Made by a program: the position numbers and the translations under genes. The notes beneath the pieces were generated by a model. That model saw only the letters and a program-made list of their open reading frames with translations, did no database searches and was not told the DNA's origin. From Chitinophaga eiseniae (GTDB lineage: Bacteria > Bacteroidota > Bacteroidia > Chitinophagales > Chitinophagaceae), in contig NZ_JABAHZ010000002.1 of the NCBI RefSeq assembly GCF_012641265.1, positions 1,302,001 to 1,366,000 on the forward strand: a stretch of DNA of 64,000 nt. Reading direction: 5' to 3'. This document shows positions 34,872 through 45,078 of the stretch, piece by piece (positions within the stretch are counted from its first letter, which is position 1; each line of letters starts with the position of its first letter).

Positions 34872-37091
34872 ATGAAATATTTGCTATTATGGGCATTAAT
34901 AGGGCTTTCCGTTACTACGCACGCGCAAACGCCGGAAGCAGCCAATACCGCGCCCGGGCAATGGGATGCCAGCTGGATTAGTCCCGTTACCAACACACCC
35001 CACGCCTACGGCGTATATCTTTTCCGTAAACAGTTTTCACTGCTGAATTATTCAGGCCCTTTTATTATTCATTTGTCGGCCGACAACTACTACCGTCTAT
35101 ATGTAAATGGGCGTTTCGCCGGCATGGGACCCGCCCGGTCCGACCTGGCCAACTGGTACTATGAAACGATGGATATCAGCCCTTACCTGAAATATGGCGA
35201 CAACAGCCTGGCGATAGAGGTCATCAACTACGGTCCCGCAAGGCCACAGGGGCAATTTACGAAGGGCACCGCCCTGCTCGTGCAGGGACATCGTTCCCGG
35301 GAGGCCGCCATTATCAACACAGGCACTACTCCATGGCGGGTAACGGAAGACGAAGCCTTTAACTTGTTGCCGGTGAAGCCCGGCGCCCGCTTCTATGGAG
35401 CGTTCCCGGGCGACAGCATCGTGGCGCAGTATCATCCCTGGGGATGGGAACAAACAGCGTATAAAGATAGTAGCTGGGAAAAAGCGGTCATCGTGGCCGC
35501 CACGGTGCCGCAAGGCAGCAGCGCAGGAAACGGACGCCTGCTTACTCCCCGGCCCCTGGGGCCACTCTTCCAGGAGCGGCAAAACTTTTCCCGGCTGGTA
35601 TCCCAACAAGGAACAGCCGCTGACGCCAGCTTTTTAAAAGGCACCGGCGCGATCACAATTCCGGCTAAACGAAAAGTTTCTTTACTCCTCGATGCGGGAC
35701 AACCCACCACCGGCTTTCCGGAAATGTTGATCAGTGGTGGGCTCGATGCCACTATTCATATCACTTATAAAGCGATAGCGGACGGTAATGCAACGGTAAG
35801 GGATATCATTCGTCCTGATGGCGGAAACCGGCGCCGGATCAGCGCTTCCGGTTACCGCAGCTTTCGTTATGTGCAGCTGGATATTGAAACCGGCAAAGCC
35901 CCGCTTACCCTGCACGACTACTTTAACGTATATACGCAGTATGGCTTATCTGATAAATCTGCTTTTGCAGCCAACGCTGTGGCAGACTCACTGTGGAACA
36001 GCAGTAAGCGTATAACGTTGCTGGGTGCGCAGGACAACCTCTATAACGATCCCTTCCAGGAACAATTACAATATATTCAGGATGCACAAATACAGGGGCT
36101 GGCACTGGCATTTTTTTCCGGAGATCATCAGCTGTGGAGAAACGCCTTGCTGCAAACAGACCAGTCGCGCATTCCGGAAGGGCTGGTACGTACCCGTTAC
36201 CCGTCAGACGACCGACAGGTAACGGTAACGGCCGCACTCTCCTGGATAGGCGCTATACAAGACTACCTTTTATACAAATCAGATAAGGCGCTGGCCAGGC
36301 AGGTATATCCGGGTATTAAGAGTATCCTCGACTGGGTAGACCGCTACCCCGATGCCAGTACCGGCCTGCCGGGCTATATGCCCTATAAAGACAGCCTGCC
36401 GCTTTGTCCGTTGACAGCGCAATACCTGTATGCATTAAGACAGGCGGCCCTCATTGCCGGCTACTGCGATAAGCCGGGCGACTCCCTGTCCTGGTCACGC
36501 AATGCCGACAAGCTCCGGGAAGTATTATACCAGCAATGCTATGATGCCGACAAGGGATGGTATGCTGAAATGCCCGGGGGGAAAAGCTATTCCCGCTACA
36601 CCAATGCCATGCTCGTGCTGGCGCAGGCCGTGCCGCCAAGGCAGGTAAAGAGTATTATGCAACGTTTATTAAAAGAAGCGCCGTCGCCACAGGAATCCTG
36701 GCGGGAGAAATACTATATTTTTAAAGCCATGCAGGAAACCGGTGTTACGGCTACTTTCCCGGCAGAGTTACAGGTGTTGTTGCCGCTACAGGAACAACAA
36801 TACCAGTCGGCCTGTGCAGTCACCAATATTTTCCTGCTGGGTATTATGGCGGGTATACAGTCAACCAGCTATGGTTGTAAAACCGTATTAATAGCGCCAG
36901 ATCCTGGAGAATCAGCCTATGTAAAGGCTACCATGGCGCATCCGGATGGCGGCCTGTTAGAAGTAGACCTGGCATTTAAGAATAATCGTGTAACCGGCAA
37001 CGTTAAGCTGCCTTTCGGGATTACAGGAAAGTTCCGTTGGAGAAACAAAGAAATTACCCTGCATGGAGGCCCCCAGGATATTAGCCTATAA
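34872..37091 (+). CDS. Secreted alpha-L-rhamnosidase-like enzyme (GH78-related)
   Basis: 739 residues with signal peptide MKYLLLWALIGLSVTTHAQ. The N-terminal lectin-like domains (WDASWISP, FIIHLSADNYYRLYVNGRF) and C-terminal alpha/alpha barrel match the Bac_rhamnosid group. The catalytic block reads DNLYNDPFQEQLQYIQDAQ (about 397-415): the acidic Asp, Glu and Asp spacing of GH78 is kept, but the usual DCPQRDERLGWTGDAQ wording has changed. A canonical downstream catalytic Glu was not pinned down. It probably hydrolyses rhamnose or a related sugar; activity is less certain than family. Confidence 0.8.
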   Translation: MKYLLLWALIGLSVTTHAQTPEAANTAPGQWDASWISPVTNTPHAYGVYLFRKQFSLLNYSGPFIIHLSADNYYRLYVNGRFAGMGPARSDLANWYYETMDISPYLKYGDNSLAIEVINYGPARPQGQFTKGTALLVQGHRSREAAIINTGTTPWRVTEDEAFNLLPVKPGARFYGAFPGDSIVAQYHPWGWEQTAYKDSSWEKAVIVAATVPQGSSAGNGRLLTPRPLGPLFQERQNFSRLVSQQGTAADASFLKGTGAITIPAKRKVSLLLDAGQPTTGFPEMLISGGLDATIHITYKAIADGNATVRDIIRPDGGNRRRISASGYRSFRYVQLDIETGKAPLTLHDYFNVYTQYGLSDKSAFAANAVADSLWNSSKRITLLGAQDNLYNDPFQEQLQYIQDAQIQGLALAFFSGDHQLWRNALLQTDQSRIPEGLVRTRYPSDDRQVTVTAALSWIGAIQDYLLYKSDKALARQVYPGIKSILDWVDRYPDASTGLPGYMPYKDSLPLCPLTAQYLYALRQAALIAGYCDKPGDSLSWSRNADKLREVLYQQCYDADKGWYAEMPGGKSYSRYTNAMLVLAQAVPPRQVKSIMQRLLKEAPSPQESWREKYYIFKAMQETGVTATFPAELQVLLPLQEQQYQSACAVTNIFLLGIMAGIQSTSYGCKTVLIAPDPGESAYVKATMAHPDGGLLEVDLAFKNNRVTGNVKLPFGITGKFRWRNKEITLHGGPQDISL

Positions 37092-37100
37092 CAAGGGAAG

Positions 37101-37150
37101 TATAAAAACAGGAGGGCGGTGAATTTATTCACCGCCCTCCTGTTTTTATA
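37101..37150. terminator. Bidirectional terminator, perfect 24-bp stem
   Basis: Arms 37101-37124 and 37127-37150 are perfect reverse complements, with a GC core (GGAGGGCGGTG) and A/T-rich flanks. It separates the convergent rhamnosidase-like and TMEM220-like genes. Confidence 0.92.
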
Positions 37151-37163
37151 AAGAGATATTTTC

Positions 37164-37550
37164 TCAGGCCCGGCCAGCCTTCATTTTCCACTTGCCGTAA
37201 AAGTAATTCATCAACAATGCACCAATGCAGATGAACAGACCGAAAAATTCACGGGTTTCTTCTATCCATGGTTTGGTAGCCTTCATTGTTTCAGCCAGGT
37301 TTTCTGCATGGTGTTTGGTAAACCAGTCCTCCACACCATTCTGATCAAAGAATTTATAGGTAGCATATGCCAGGTATACCAATATACCCGCTATATACCA
37401 TTTTGGATAAAAACGTTGGCGGGCCGCCAGCCAGCAAAATACGGCGGCGTATAAATAGATAGGCATCCATACGTATGGATCGGGATCATTGTACTGTAAG
37501 CCGGCAAAGAGGACGAACATCAGGGAAAGGAAGATATTCAATGCTTTCAT
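37164..37550 (-). CDS. TMEM220-like small membrane protein
   Basis: 128 residues from ATG 37550 (MKALNIFLSLMFVLFAGLQYNDPD); the frame extends to 37592 without a better start. Four hydrophobic segments and the conserved LQYNDPDPYVWMPIYLYAA motif place it in the TMEM220 family of unknown function. Divergent from the second susC gene, with a long intergenic region. Confidence 0.8.
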   Translation of the reverse strand: MKALNIFLSLMFVLFAGLQYNDPDPYVWMPIYLYAAVFCWLAARQRFYPKWYIAGILVYLAYATYKFFDQNGVEDWFTKHHAENLAETMKATKPWIEETREFFGLFICIGALLMNYFYGKWKMKAGRA

Positions 37551-38144
37551 GACATAAAAATTAGGGCTTAAACATACACAAAAGAATTTCAAAAGTGTAT
37601 TTCCTTGTATTATTTTATCTCCGCAGTGCGGAATAGTGGAAGAATGGCCTGCAAATTTGGCATTTTAAAAAAAATGTTAAAGTAGCATTTGTACAGACTG
37701 GAATAATGTTATATATTCGAAACTGATAACAGAATTCCACGTGAGAACCAAAATCTGAGCTAGAAAATGTTTGTAACAGTCGTCAAAGTTTCTCACACCC
37801 AGTAGTAATGTAGTCCAGTCACTAAACAACTTTAAACGAAGATTCACATGAAATAACCATCATTTGATCAGCGGTGTTTGTTTTAGTTAATCAATGCTTA
37901 ACGGTTATAATTTAATTGTTGAACAGACACTTTATTTCTTATTCTGCTCCATGTAGCGCATCATGCATGGTTGCGGGGTAGTTAATGCTTTATATACATC
38001 TATAATCAATGACCTGTTATTGCTCATGCATAACGGGAAAGGGAGAAGTATGCAAGGTGGTGTCTGGTTAGCAGTGAAAGTATATACAAGAGGTACTCTT
38101 ATTTTCTAACCATTTTTTCTTAAACGTTACCCTTAAATCACGTT
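37551..38144. other. 594-base intergenic region before the second susC
   Basis: No coding potential seen on either strand. Its last 100 bases are the susC leader (ends TTAAATCACGTT before ATG). TAGCATTTG at 37683-37691 is one base off a TAnnTTTG box; no exact box was found. No regulator gene adjoins. Long susC leaders are common in this phylum and may hold regulatory RNA, but nothing specific was recognised. Confidence 0.5.
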
Positions 38145-41100
38145 ATGAAAAAGCATTTTTACCAGGCCCTTGCCGCGCTATGCGGCATCCTGTTGCTGCT
38201 GGCCGGCGGCAACGTTTACGCACAAACAAAAATCACGGGAAAGGTGACAGACAAGGCATCCGGCAATGCGCTGCCCGGCGTCACCGTTTTTGTAAAAGGT
38301 ACTAATCGGGGTACCGCTACAGATCCGGCAGGTACTTTCTCTATTCAGGCCAAATCAGGTGAAACACTCGTTTTCTCCTTCGTAGGGTACGATCCGCAGG
38401 AAGCCATTGTGGGCAGCGGACCAGTGAATGTACAACTCGGAGAAAAAGTGGGGTCACTGGAAGAAGTGGTAGTAACCGGTTATGCCAGCCAGAAAAAGAA
38501 AGATCTGACAGGCGCCGTTTCTATCGTAAAAGTAGAAAATCTCACCAAACAACCTACCTCGCAGATTGCCAGCCAGCTGCAGGGACAGGTATCCGGTGTA
38601 ACCGTATTGGGCGGTGGTCAGCCTGGCCAGGAACCACAAGTGAAAATCAGGGGTATCAATACCTTTGGTAATAACACGCCGCTCTACATCATCGATGGAG
38701 TACCGGTGTCTAATCTCACCGACGTAAACCCTAATGATGTACAAACCATGCAGGTACTGAAAGATGCAGGCGCTGCCTCTATTTACGGTGCCCGCGCGGC
38801 CAACGGGGTGATCGTAATCACCACCAAAAGAGGTACCGGCAAAGTAAAGGTTTCTTATGATGGCTACTACGGCCGTCAGAAACCACAAGGCGGTAACGTA
38901 TGGAACCTCCTCAATCCGCAGGAACAAGCCGATCTGAAATGGATGGCTATAAAAAATTCCCCCGGCAACCCTTTAACAGACGCGCAATACGGTAGCGGAC
39001 CTACTCCTATACTACCAGATTATATTGCGCCGGTAGGCCTGAAAGAAGGCGATCCTGCTACAAATCCCAATTTATATTTCGTGAACCCGAACTATAAATC
39101 TGCAGCAGACCTGGCATCGTTTTATCGTATTACCAAAGCCAACAAACAAGGTACTGACTGGTTTCACGAAATATTTAAGCCGGCACCCATCACCAGCCAC
39201 AATATCTCTGTTGGTGGTGGCAGCGATATTGGTAACTATTTCTTCTCCTTCTACTACTTCAATCAACAGGGTACACTTACCAATACTTATAACAAACGTT
39301 ACGCGGTACGCGCCAACACCAACTTCAACGTAACCGATCATATCAGGGTAGGCGAAAACCTGGAATATTCCATTATCAACAACCCGCAGATTGGTACGCT
39401 GGTGGAAGGTAGCGGTATTGGTATGGCTTTCCGCGAACTGACCATCATCCCGGTGTATGATATCAAAGGAAATTATGCCGGATCCAGCGGAAAAGACCTG
39501 GGTAATGCCCGTAACCCGGTAGCTATACAGGATCGCTTCGGAAGAACCAAAGCACTCGCCAACCGCTTGCTGGGTAACGTGTATGCAGAGGCAGACATCC
39601 TCAAGAATTTCACGTTGAGAACCAGCTTCGGTGGTGAAATATATTCTTTTGATAACAACAGCTTTACTACTCCGGAATACGAAAACGCAGAAAATAATAC
39701 CGTGAACCAGTATACAGAAACAACCGGCAACGGTTACGACTGGACCTGGACCAACACCCTGAGTTTTCATAAGAATTTCAATCAGCAGCATGATCTGAAA
39801 GTGATGATCGGTACAGAAGCGTACGATAACCATTTCCGTACACTGACCGGTACTACTACCGATTATTTTACCTTCGATCCCGACTTTACCAACCTGAGTA
39901 CCGGTACTGGTACGCCTACCAATGGCAGCGGTTTTGGTACTGATGGATTATTCTCCCTGTTTGCCCGGGCCGACTACTCTTACAAAGACCGTTACCTCAT
40001 CGGCGCTTTAATTCGCCGCGATGGTTCCAGTCGTTTCGGACCTTCTAACCGCTATGGTAACTTCCCTGCGGTGAGCCTTGCCTGGCGTATTTCACAGGAA
40101 GAATTCATGAAGAATGTTTCCTGGATTTCCGACCTGAAACTGCGCGGCGGCTACGGCATCATGGGTAACCAGATCAACGTAACCCCCAGCAACCAGTTTA
40201 CCGCCTATGGCTTTGACAGAAGATCTTCCTTCTATGCCATTAATGGCGCTGCTACTACCAGCAAAGGCTTTATCAAAACACAACTTGGTAACCCCAACGC
40301 TAAATGGGAAAGCAATGTCAATGCTAACATCGGTGTAGATGCAACGCTGTTTAAAGGCAAACTGGAATTCACGGTTGATTACTACACCAAAGAAGTAAGG
40401 GATCTGCTGTATAATCCGGAGTTGGCCGGCGTATTCGGAGCGGCCACCACGCCGTATACCAACGTAGCAAAAATGAGGAACAAAGGATGGGACGCCTCCA
40501 TCACCTCCAATACAGATCTGACCAGGGACCTGAAACTCACCGTTACCGGTACTTTAACTACGTATAACAACAAGATCCTGGCTATTTCTGAATCAGCTCC
40601 TTATTTCGACCTGGAAAGCCGCCGTTTCGGTTCTCCGATCATCCGCAATGCTATCGGACAGTCTATCAGCGAATTCTTCGGGTATAAAATTATTGGCTTC
40701 TGGAACAGTAAGGAAGAAGTAGATGCTGCCAACGCATCCGCTAAAGCTAAGTTCCCGGGCTTGAAAGAATACCAGATCGGCGCAGGTTTAGGTCGTTTTA
40801 AATATGCCGATGTAAATGGCGATGGCAAAGTAGACGCCAGCGACCGTACTTACCTGGGTAACCCCAATCCTAAATTTACTTATGGACTGAATATCGGTTT
40901 AACGTATAAACATTGGGATTTTAGCGCCTTCTTCTACGGCGTACAGGGAAATAAAATCTGGAACCAGGTGAAATGGTGGACAGACTTCTATCCTTCCTTT
41001 GTAAGTGCCAAGAGCAAAACAGCGCTGTATGATTCCTGGACGCCTACTCACCAGAATGCCAAGGCGCCTATCCAGGAAGTGGCTTCCTCTCCCAGTACTT

Positions 41101-41369
41101 CCGGTGCACCTAACTCTTATTTCGTGGAAAATGGCTCCTACCTGCGCGCTAAAAATATGCAGGTGGGATACACCTTGCCCACTTATTTGCTGCAGAGAGT
41201 AGGCATCTCCAAGTTCAGGGTATATGCCCAGGCGGCCAACCTCTTTACCATCACCAAATATTCCGGTATAGATCCCGAAGTAGCTGGAAATACACAGTCA
41301 TTCGGATTGGATGAAGGCGCGTATCCTAATCAGCGTCAATACCTGGTGGGCGTAAACGTTACCTTCTGA
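38145..41369 (+). CDS. SusC/RagA family TonB-dependent receptor
   Basis: 1074 residues. Signal peptide ending GGNVYAQ (about residue 27), then a carboxypeptidase-D regulatory-like domain (ITGKVTDKASGNALPGVTVFVKG), the SusC signature LEEVVVTGYASQKKKDLTGA, plug with PLYIIDGVPVSNL and AASIYGARAANGVIVITTKRG, and a barrel ending YLVGVNVTF with terminal Phe. No STN domain. Works with the next gene, 21 bases downstream, to import a glycan. No HTCS or sigma/anti-sigma gene adjoins, so its regulator is elsewhere. Confidence 0.95.
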   Translation: MKKHFYQALAALCGILLLLAGGNVYAQTKITGKVTDKASGNALPGVTVFVKGTNRGTATDPAGTFSIQAKSGETLVFSFVGYDPQEAIVGSGPVNVQLGEKVGSLEEVVVTGYASQKKKDLTGAVSIVKVENLTKQPTSQIASQLQGQVSGVTVLGGGQPGQEPQVKIRGINTFGNNTPLYIIDGVPVSNLTDVNPNDVQTMQVLKDAGAASIYGARAANGVIVITTKRGTGKVKVSYDGYYGRQKPQGGNVWNLLNPQEQADLKWMAIKNSPGNPLTDAQYGSGPTPILPDYIAPVGLKEGDPATNPNLYFVNPNYKSAADLASFYRITKANKQGTDWFHEIFKPAPITSHNISVGGGSDIGNYFFSFYYFNQQGTLTNTYNKRYAVRANTNFNVTDHIRVGENLEYSIINNPQIGTLVEGSGIGMAFRELTIIPVYDIKGNYAGSSGKDLGNARNPVAIQDRFGRTKALANRLLGNVYAEADILKNFTLRTSFGGEIYSFDNNSFTTPEYENAENNTVNQYTETTGNGYDWTWTNTLSFHKNFNQQHDLKVMIGTEAYDNHFRTLTGTTTDYFTFDPDFTNLSTGTGTPTNGSGFGTDGLFSLFARADYSYKDRYLIGALIRRDGSSRFGPSNRYGNFPAVSLAWRISQEEFMKNVSWISDLKLRGGYGIMGNQINVTPSNQFTAYGFDRRSSFYAINGAATTSKGFIKTQLGNPNAKWESNVNANIGVDATLFKGKLEFTVDYYTKEVRDLLYNPELAGVFGAATTPYTNVAKMRNKGWDASITSNTDLTRDLKLTVTGTLTTYNNKILAISESAPYFDLESRRFGSPIIRNAIGQSISEFFGYKIIGFWNSKEEVDAANASAKAKFPGLKEYQIGAGLGRFKYADVNGDGKVDASDRTYLGNPNPKFTYGLNIGLTYKHWDFSAFFYGVQGNKIWNQVKWWTDFYPSFVSAKSKTALYDSWTPTHQNAKAPIQEVASSPSTSGAPNSYFVENGSYLRAKNMQVGYTLPTYLLQRVGISKFRVYAQAANLFTITKYSGIDPEVAGNTQSFGLDEGAYPNQRQYLVGVNVTF

Positions 41370-41390
41370 TCCTTTTGTTGAACTGTAAAA

Positions 41391-43181
41391 ATGAAACAAA
41401 TGAAAACATTAAGATATTCAAGTGTCGTTATAGTAGCGCTGGCAGGCTTGCTGACAGCCTGTTCAAAGAGCTTCCTGGAACGTGCGCCACAGGGTACGCT
41501 CACAGAAGAAATTGTGGCTAATAAAGATGGGGTAAACTTTTTGCTGATTGGCGCTTATGCCGTACTCGACGGACAAGGCAATGGCGCTGCCGTAGCCGGT
41601 GGTAACCCCTGGGAAGCATCACCTACCAACTGGATTTATGGTAGCGTGGTAGGCGGCGATGCACATAAAGGCAGTAACGCCGGCGACCAGGAGCCTATCA
41701 ACGATATCGCTAAAAGTACTTACAATGCCAGTAACAGCTTTTTTAATACCAAGTGGAAAGCCGTGTACGAAGGCGTAAGCCGTTGTAACCTTACCCTGCA
41801 GAAAATGAAGCAGGCTACCGATATGACACCTGCCCAAAAGACCCAGGTGGAAGCGGAAGCACGTTTCCTGCGCGGACATTACTACTTTGAATTGAAGAAG
41901 TTCTTCAATAACGTGCCTTATGTTACGGATACTTCTGCTGATGTGAGGGTATCTAACGACAAGGATATATGGCCTTTCATTGAGGCTGACTTCAAATTTG
42001 CGGTAGACAACCTTCCGGGCGATTACGTGGCCAGCGGAGAAGTAACCCGGGCCAATAAATCGGCTGCGCAGGCTTATCTCGGTAAAACTTATTTATACGA
42101 GAAAAAATATGCGGAGGCCTTTACCCTGTTAGCTACCGTGGTGTCCTCCGGGAAAACCAGTGCAGGCGTGCCTTACCGGCTCTCTAACCGTTTTGAAGAC
42201 AACTTTGATGCATCCAAAAAATTAAATAACCCGGAAGCAGTGTTTTATATCGAAATGACGGCTAACGATGGTACCAATACCATTGCTAACGCCAACTCCG
42301 GTGAAATGCTCAACTTCCCCTACGATCCAAGCCCATTCGGCTGCTGCGGATTCTTCCAGCCTTCCCAGGACCTGGTGAACTCTTATCGCGTAGATGCCAG
42401 CGGCCTTCCTTACCTGGATGATTATAACGATCACCCGGTAAAGTCTGATAAAGGGATTACCAGTTCCCAGGCTTTTGTACCAGATGCTGACCCGCTGGAT
42501 CCCCGTCTCGACTGGACGGTAGGCCGTCGTGGCGTGCCTTACCACGACTGGGGAAATCACCCCGGCGCTATCTGGCAGCGTGACCAGGGCTATGGTGGTC
42601 CTTATTCTCCCAAGAAAATGGTATACTGGAAGAAAGACCAGGACAAATACCACGATGCACACACCTGGGCGCCAGGTTCCGCTATCAACGTAAACCTGAT
42701 CCGTTTTGCGGATGTAGTGCTCATGTATGCAGAAGCCGCGGCACAAACCGGCAACCTGCAGATAGCTACGGATATGGTGAATAAAGTGCGCGACCGGATG
42801 AAGGATAATCCAACGGAATGGCTGCATAAGTGGGATGATGCTACTAAGCAATTCGTGCCTGGCGTAATGGCCGCCAATTATAAAATAGGTGATTACCCGC
42901 TATTCGGTTCCACTGCCTACGCGTTAAAAGCTATTTATTTTGAACGCAAGCTGGAACTGGCAACCGAAGGGCACCGCTTCTTCGATATTTCCCGCTGGGG
43001 TATTGCAGACCAGGTACTTACCGCCTATTATACTTACGAAACCACTAAGGCTGGCTTTCCTGATCTGATCGGGGCCCAGTTTACCAAAGGAAAGAATGAG
43101 TACTTCCCGGTGCCGCAACGTCAGATAGATTTGACGCTGCAAAACGGGCAGCCGGTGCTGAAACAAAATGCCGGCTACTAA
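41391..43181 (+). CDS. SusD/RagB family nutrient-binding lipoprotein
   Basis: 596 residues. Lipobox LTAC (Cys24) after MKQMKTLRYSSVVIVALAG. SusD features: SKSFLERAPQGTL, AEARFLRGHYYFELKKFFNNVPY, AAQAYLGKTYLYEKKY, IRFADVVLMYAEAAAQTGN, and ERKLELATEGHRFFDISRWGIADQVL before the C-terminal NEYFPVPQRQIDL. Binds oligosaccharide at the cell surface with the preceding SusC. Followed by a strong hairpin and then a heme/FG-GAP lipoprotein gene. Confidence 0.95.
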   Translation: MKQMKTLRYSSVVIVALAGLLTACSKSFLERAPQGTLTEEIVANKDGVNFLLIGAYAVLDGQGNGAAVAGGNPWEASPTNWIYGSVVGGDAHKGSNAGDQEPINDIAKSTYNASNSFFNTKWKAVYEGVSRCNLTLQKMKQATDMTPAQKTQVEAEARFLRGHYYFELKKFFNNVPYVTDTSADVRVSNDKDIWPFIEADFKFAVDNLPGDYVASGEVTRANKSAAQAYLGKTYLYEKKYAEAFTLLATVVSSGKTSAGVPYRLSNRFEDNFDASKKLNNPEAVFYIEMTANDGTNTIANANSGEMLNFPYDPSPFGCCGFFQPSQDLVNSYRVDASGLPYLDDYNDHPVKSDKGITSSQAFVPDADPLDPRLDWTVGRRGVPYHDWGNHPGAIWQRDQGYGGPYSPKKMVYWKKDQDKYHDAHTWAPGSAINVNLIRFADVVLMYAEAAAQTGNLQIATDMVNKVRDRMKDNPTEWLHKWDDATKQFVPGVMAANYKIGDYPLFGSTAYALKAIYFERKLELATEGHRFFDISRWGIADQVLTAYYTYETTKAGFPDLIGAQFTKGKNEYFPVPQRQIDLTLQNGQPVLKQNAGY

Positions 43182-43210
43182 CAAGGATTTTGGTCACCTG
43201 ATATGATTTG

Positions 43211-43292
43211 CGGATCTCCCTTTTTTGATTTTCCGGAAGATGGATAACTGACAGGTATTCCTTCTCCCAAAATCAAAAAAACAGGAGGTCCG
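43211..43292 (+). repeat. Long hairpin after susD
   Basis: A perfect 12-base stem TTTTTTGATTTT/AAAATCAAAAAA (43221-43232, 43269-43280) is closed outside by a 9-base stem, including one G-U pair (43211-43219 with 43284-43292), with a small internal loop and a 36-base loop. It starts 29 bases after the susD stop and ends 38 bases before the next ATG. Confidence 0.7.
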
Positions 43293-43330
43293 TAAATATT
43301 TTATATTGTGATAGCTTGAAAAAAGAACCC

Positions 43331-44869
43331 ATGCCCAATCAACCAAATAAATGGACGCGGATTTCAGCGGCCTTATTCCTGCTCCTGTCCGGCGGGTTGT
43401 TGCAAAGTGGATGTCATACCCCCACTCCGGAAGAAAAAGGAAAAAAACTGGCTGATAAGTATTGCTCCGGATGCCATTTACCGGTGTCTCCCGACTTGTT
43501 GGATAAAGCTACCTGGACCCAGCATGTATTGCCTGCAATGGCCCTTAAATTGGGAATCAGGGTATGGAGTGGCAATCACTATTATCCCCCAATGCCGGGC
43601 GAAAAACCGGCACTTATTTCTATTAAGGAATGGACAGCGCTGGTGGCCTACTATCAGGCACAGGCGCCGGAAAAGTTGATGCCCGCCAAACCGCCGGTAC
43701 CTCTGCAACACGACTGGTCCATTTTTTCTTTGCAAACACCGGTAATGAAAGATAGCCTGGAGCCCGCTGCCACTACAATGGTGGCGTTTTTGCCCGATGG
43801 AAACGGTTTACTCACCAGCGACGGCAATAATAACACCCTTACACGGTGGAACCGCAACCGCCAGGTGGTAAATACCTGGAAGCTGCCTTCTCCGGCTGTA
43901 AATGTTTTGTTTACCAAAGACAGCAGCGGGCAGCAGGCCGGTATTTTAACCGAAATAGGCAACATGCGTGCTGTGGATGTGCCCGCTGGTATCGTGACCC
44001 GATTATCCCTTGATGATCCGCATAGCCAGCAAAAAGATCTCATGCCTTTTCTGAAACGTCCGGTACAAACCCTCACCGCCGATTTTGATAAAGATGGCCT
44101 GGAAGATATGCTGGTATGTGCTTTCGGGCATAACCAGGGGGGACTGTATTGGCTGAAACAGTTGCCGGACCATACGTTTAAAAACCTCCCTATATGGGAG
44201 GTGCCAGGCGCCTTACAGGCAATAACAGGCGATTTTAACCGTGACGGCTATACGGATATCATGGCATTGTTTGCTGCCGGCGATGAGGGGATCTGGTTAT
44301 TTGAAAATGATAAGAAAGGCGGATTCACTTCGAAAAACCTCCTGAGATTCCCGCCCCTGAACGGTTCTACCAGTTTCCAACTGACGGATTTTAACGGCGA
44401 TGGACAACCTGATATACTATATACCTGTGGAGACAATGCCGATTTTTCGATGGTGCTTAAACCTTACCACGGTTTATACGTCTATCTTAATGAAGGGAAT
44501 AATAAATACAGGGAAACCTGGCATTACCCGGTGAATGGATGCACAAAAGCTGTAGCAGCAGACTTCAATCACGATGGGAAAATGGACATCGCTGCCATCG
44601 CCTTTTTTGCTGACTTTCAAAACAATCCGGCGGAGAAATTTATCTTCTTTGAAGGAGGGAATAAACCGCTTTCATTTACACCGCATGCACCTCCAATTGA
44701 AAAAGAAGGAAGGTGGATTTGTATGGATGTAAAAGACAGCGATGGAGATGGTGACCTGGACATTGTACTAGGAAACTATGCGAGAGGGTTTATCATACTT
44801 GATGACTATAAGCCCGACTGGAAGGAATATCAGCCGTTTATTGTATTGCAGAACAATTCTAAGCGATAA
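43331..44869 (+). CDS. Lipoprotein with a heme-c motif and FG-GAP/VCBS repeats
   Basis: 512 residues from ATG 43331; a TTG start 15 bases upstream is also possible. Lipobox LQSGC (Cys28). A single C-type heme motif KYCSGCHLP (CxxCH, about 45-49) is followed by about 90 residues of unrecognised sequence and then a propeller with at least five Ca-binding-type loops: DFDKDGLEDM, DFNRDGYTDI, DFNGDGQPDI, DFNHDGKMDI and DSDGDGDLDI. Such FG-GAP proteins are surface-exposed. It is probably cotranscribed with the susCD pair, across the hairpin. Function unknown; redox or cell-surface binding role is inference. Confidence 0.8.
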   Translation: MPNQPNKWTRISAALFLLLSGGLLQSGCHTPTPEEKGKKLADKYCSGCHLPVSPDLLDKATWTQHVLPAMALKLGIRVWSGNHYYPPMPGEKPALISIKEWTALVAYYQAQAPEKLMPAKPPVPLQHDWSIFSLQTPVMKDSLEPAATTMVAFLPDGNGLLTSDGNNNTLTRWNRNRQVVNTWKLPSPAVNVLFTKDSSGQQAGILTEIGNMRAVDVPAGIVTRLSLDDPHSQQKDLMPFLKRPVQTLTADFDKDGLEDMLVCAFGHNQGGLYWLKQLPDHTFKNLPIWEVPGALQAITGDFNRDGYTDIMALFAAGDEGIWLFENDKKGGFTSKNLLRFPPLNGSTSFQLTDFNGDGQPDILYTCGDNADFSMVLKPYHGLYVYLNEGNNKYRETWHYPVNGCTKAVAADFNHDGKMDIAAIAFFADFQNNPAEKFIFFEGGNKPLSFTPHAPPIEKEGRWICMDVKDSDGDGDLDIVLGNYARGFIILDDYKPDWKEYQPFIVLQNNSKR

Positions 44870-45078
44870 AATGGAACGTAAAAAACGTTTGTTTATTTGG
44901 AATGAAAGCAGAAATATGTATCTTACGGCCATATTTTATTGCAACGTGTATTAATCTTTTTTTTTCAAATCATTACTGTGGAGAACACTACCCATCATAT
45001 GTTTTTGATTATTAATGCACAATCGTTCATAAACAACGTTTTCCCAAAATATACCTTATTGCACCGTGAATAACATAC

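Noticed and set aside
39072-39833. 253-codon open frame on the minus strand
   Set aside because: Antisense to the barrel part of the second susC; composition is unlike a real protein.
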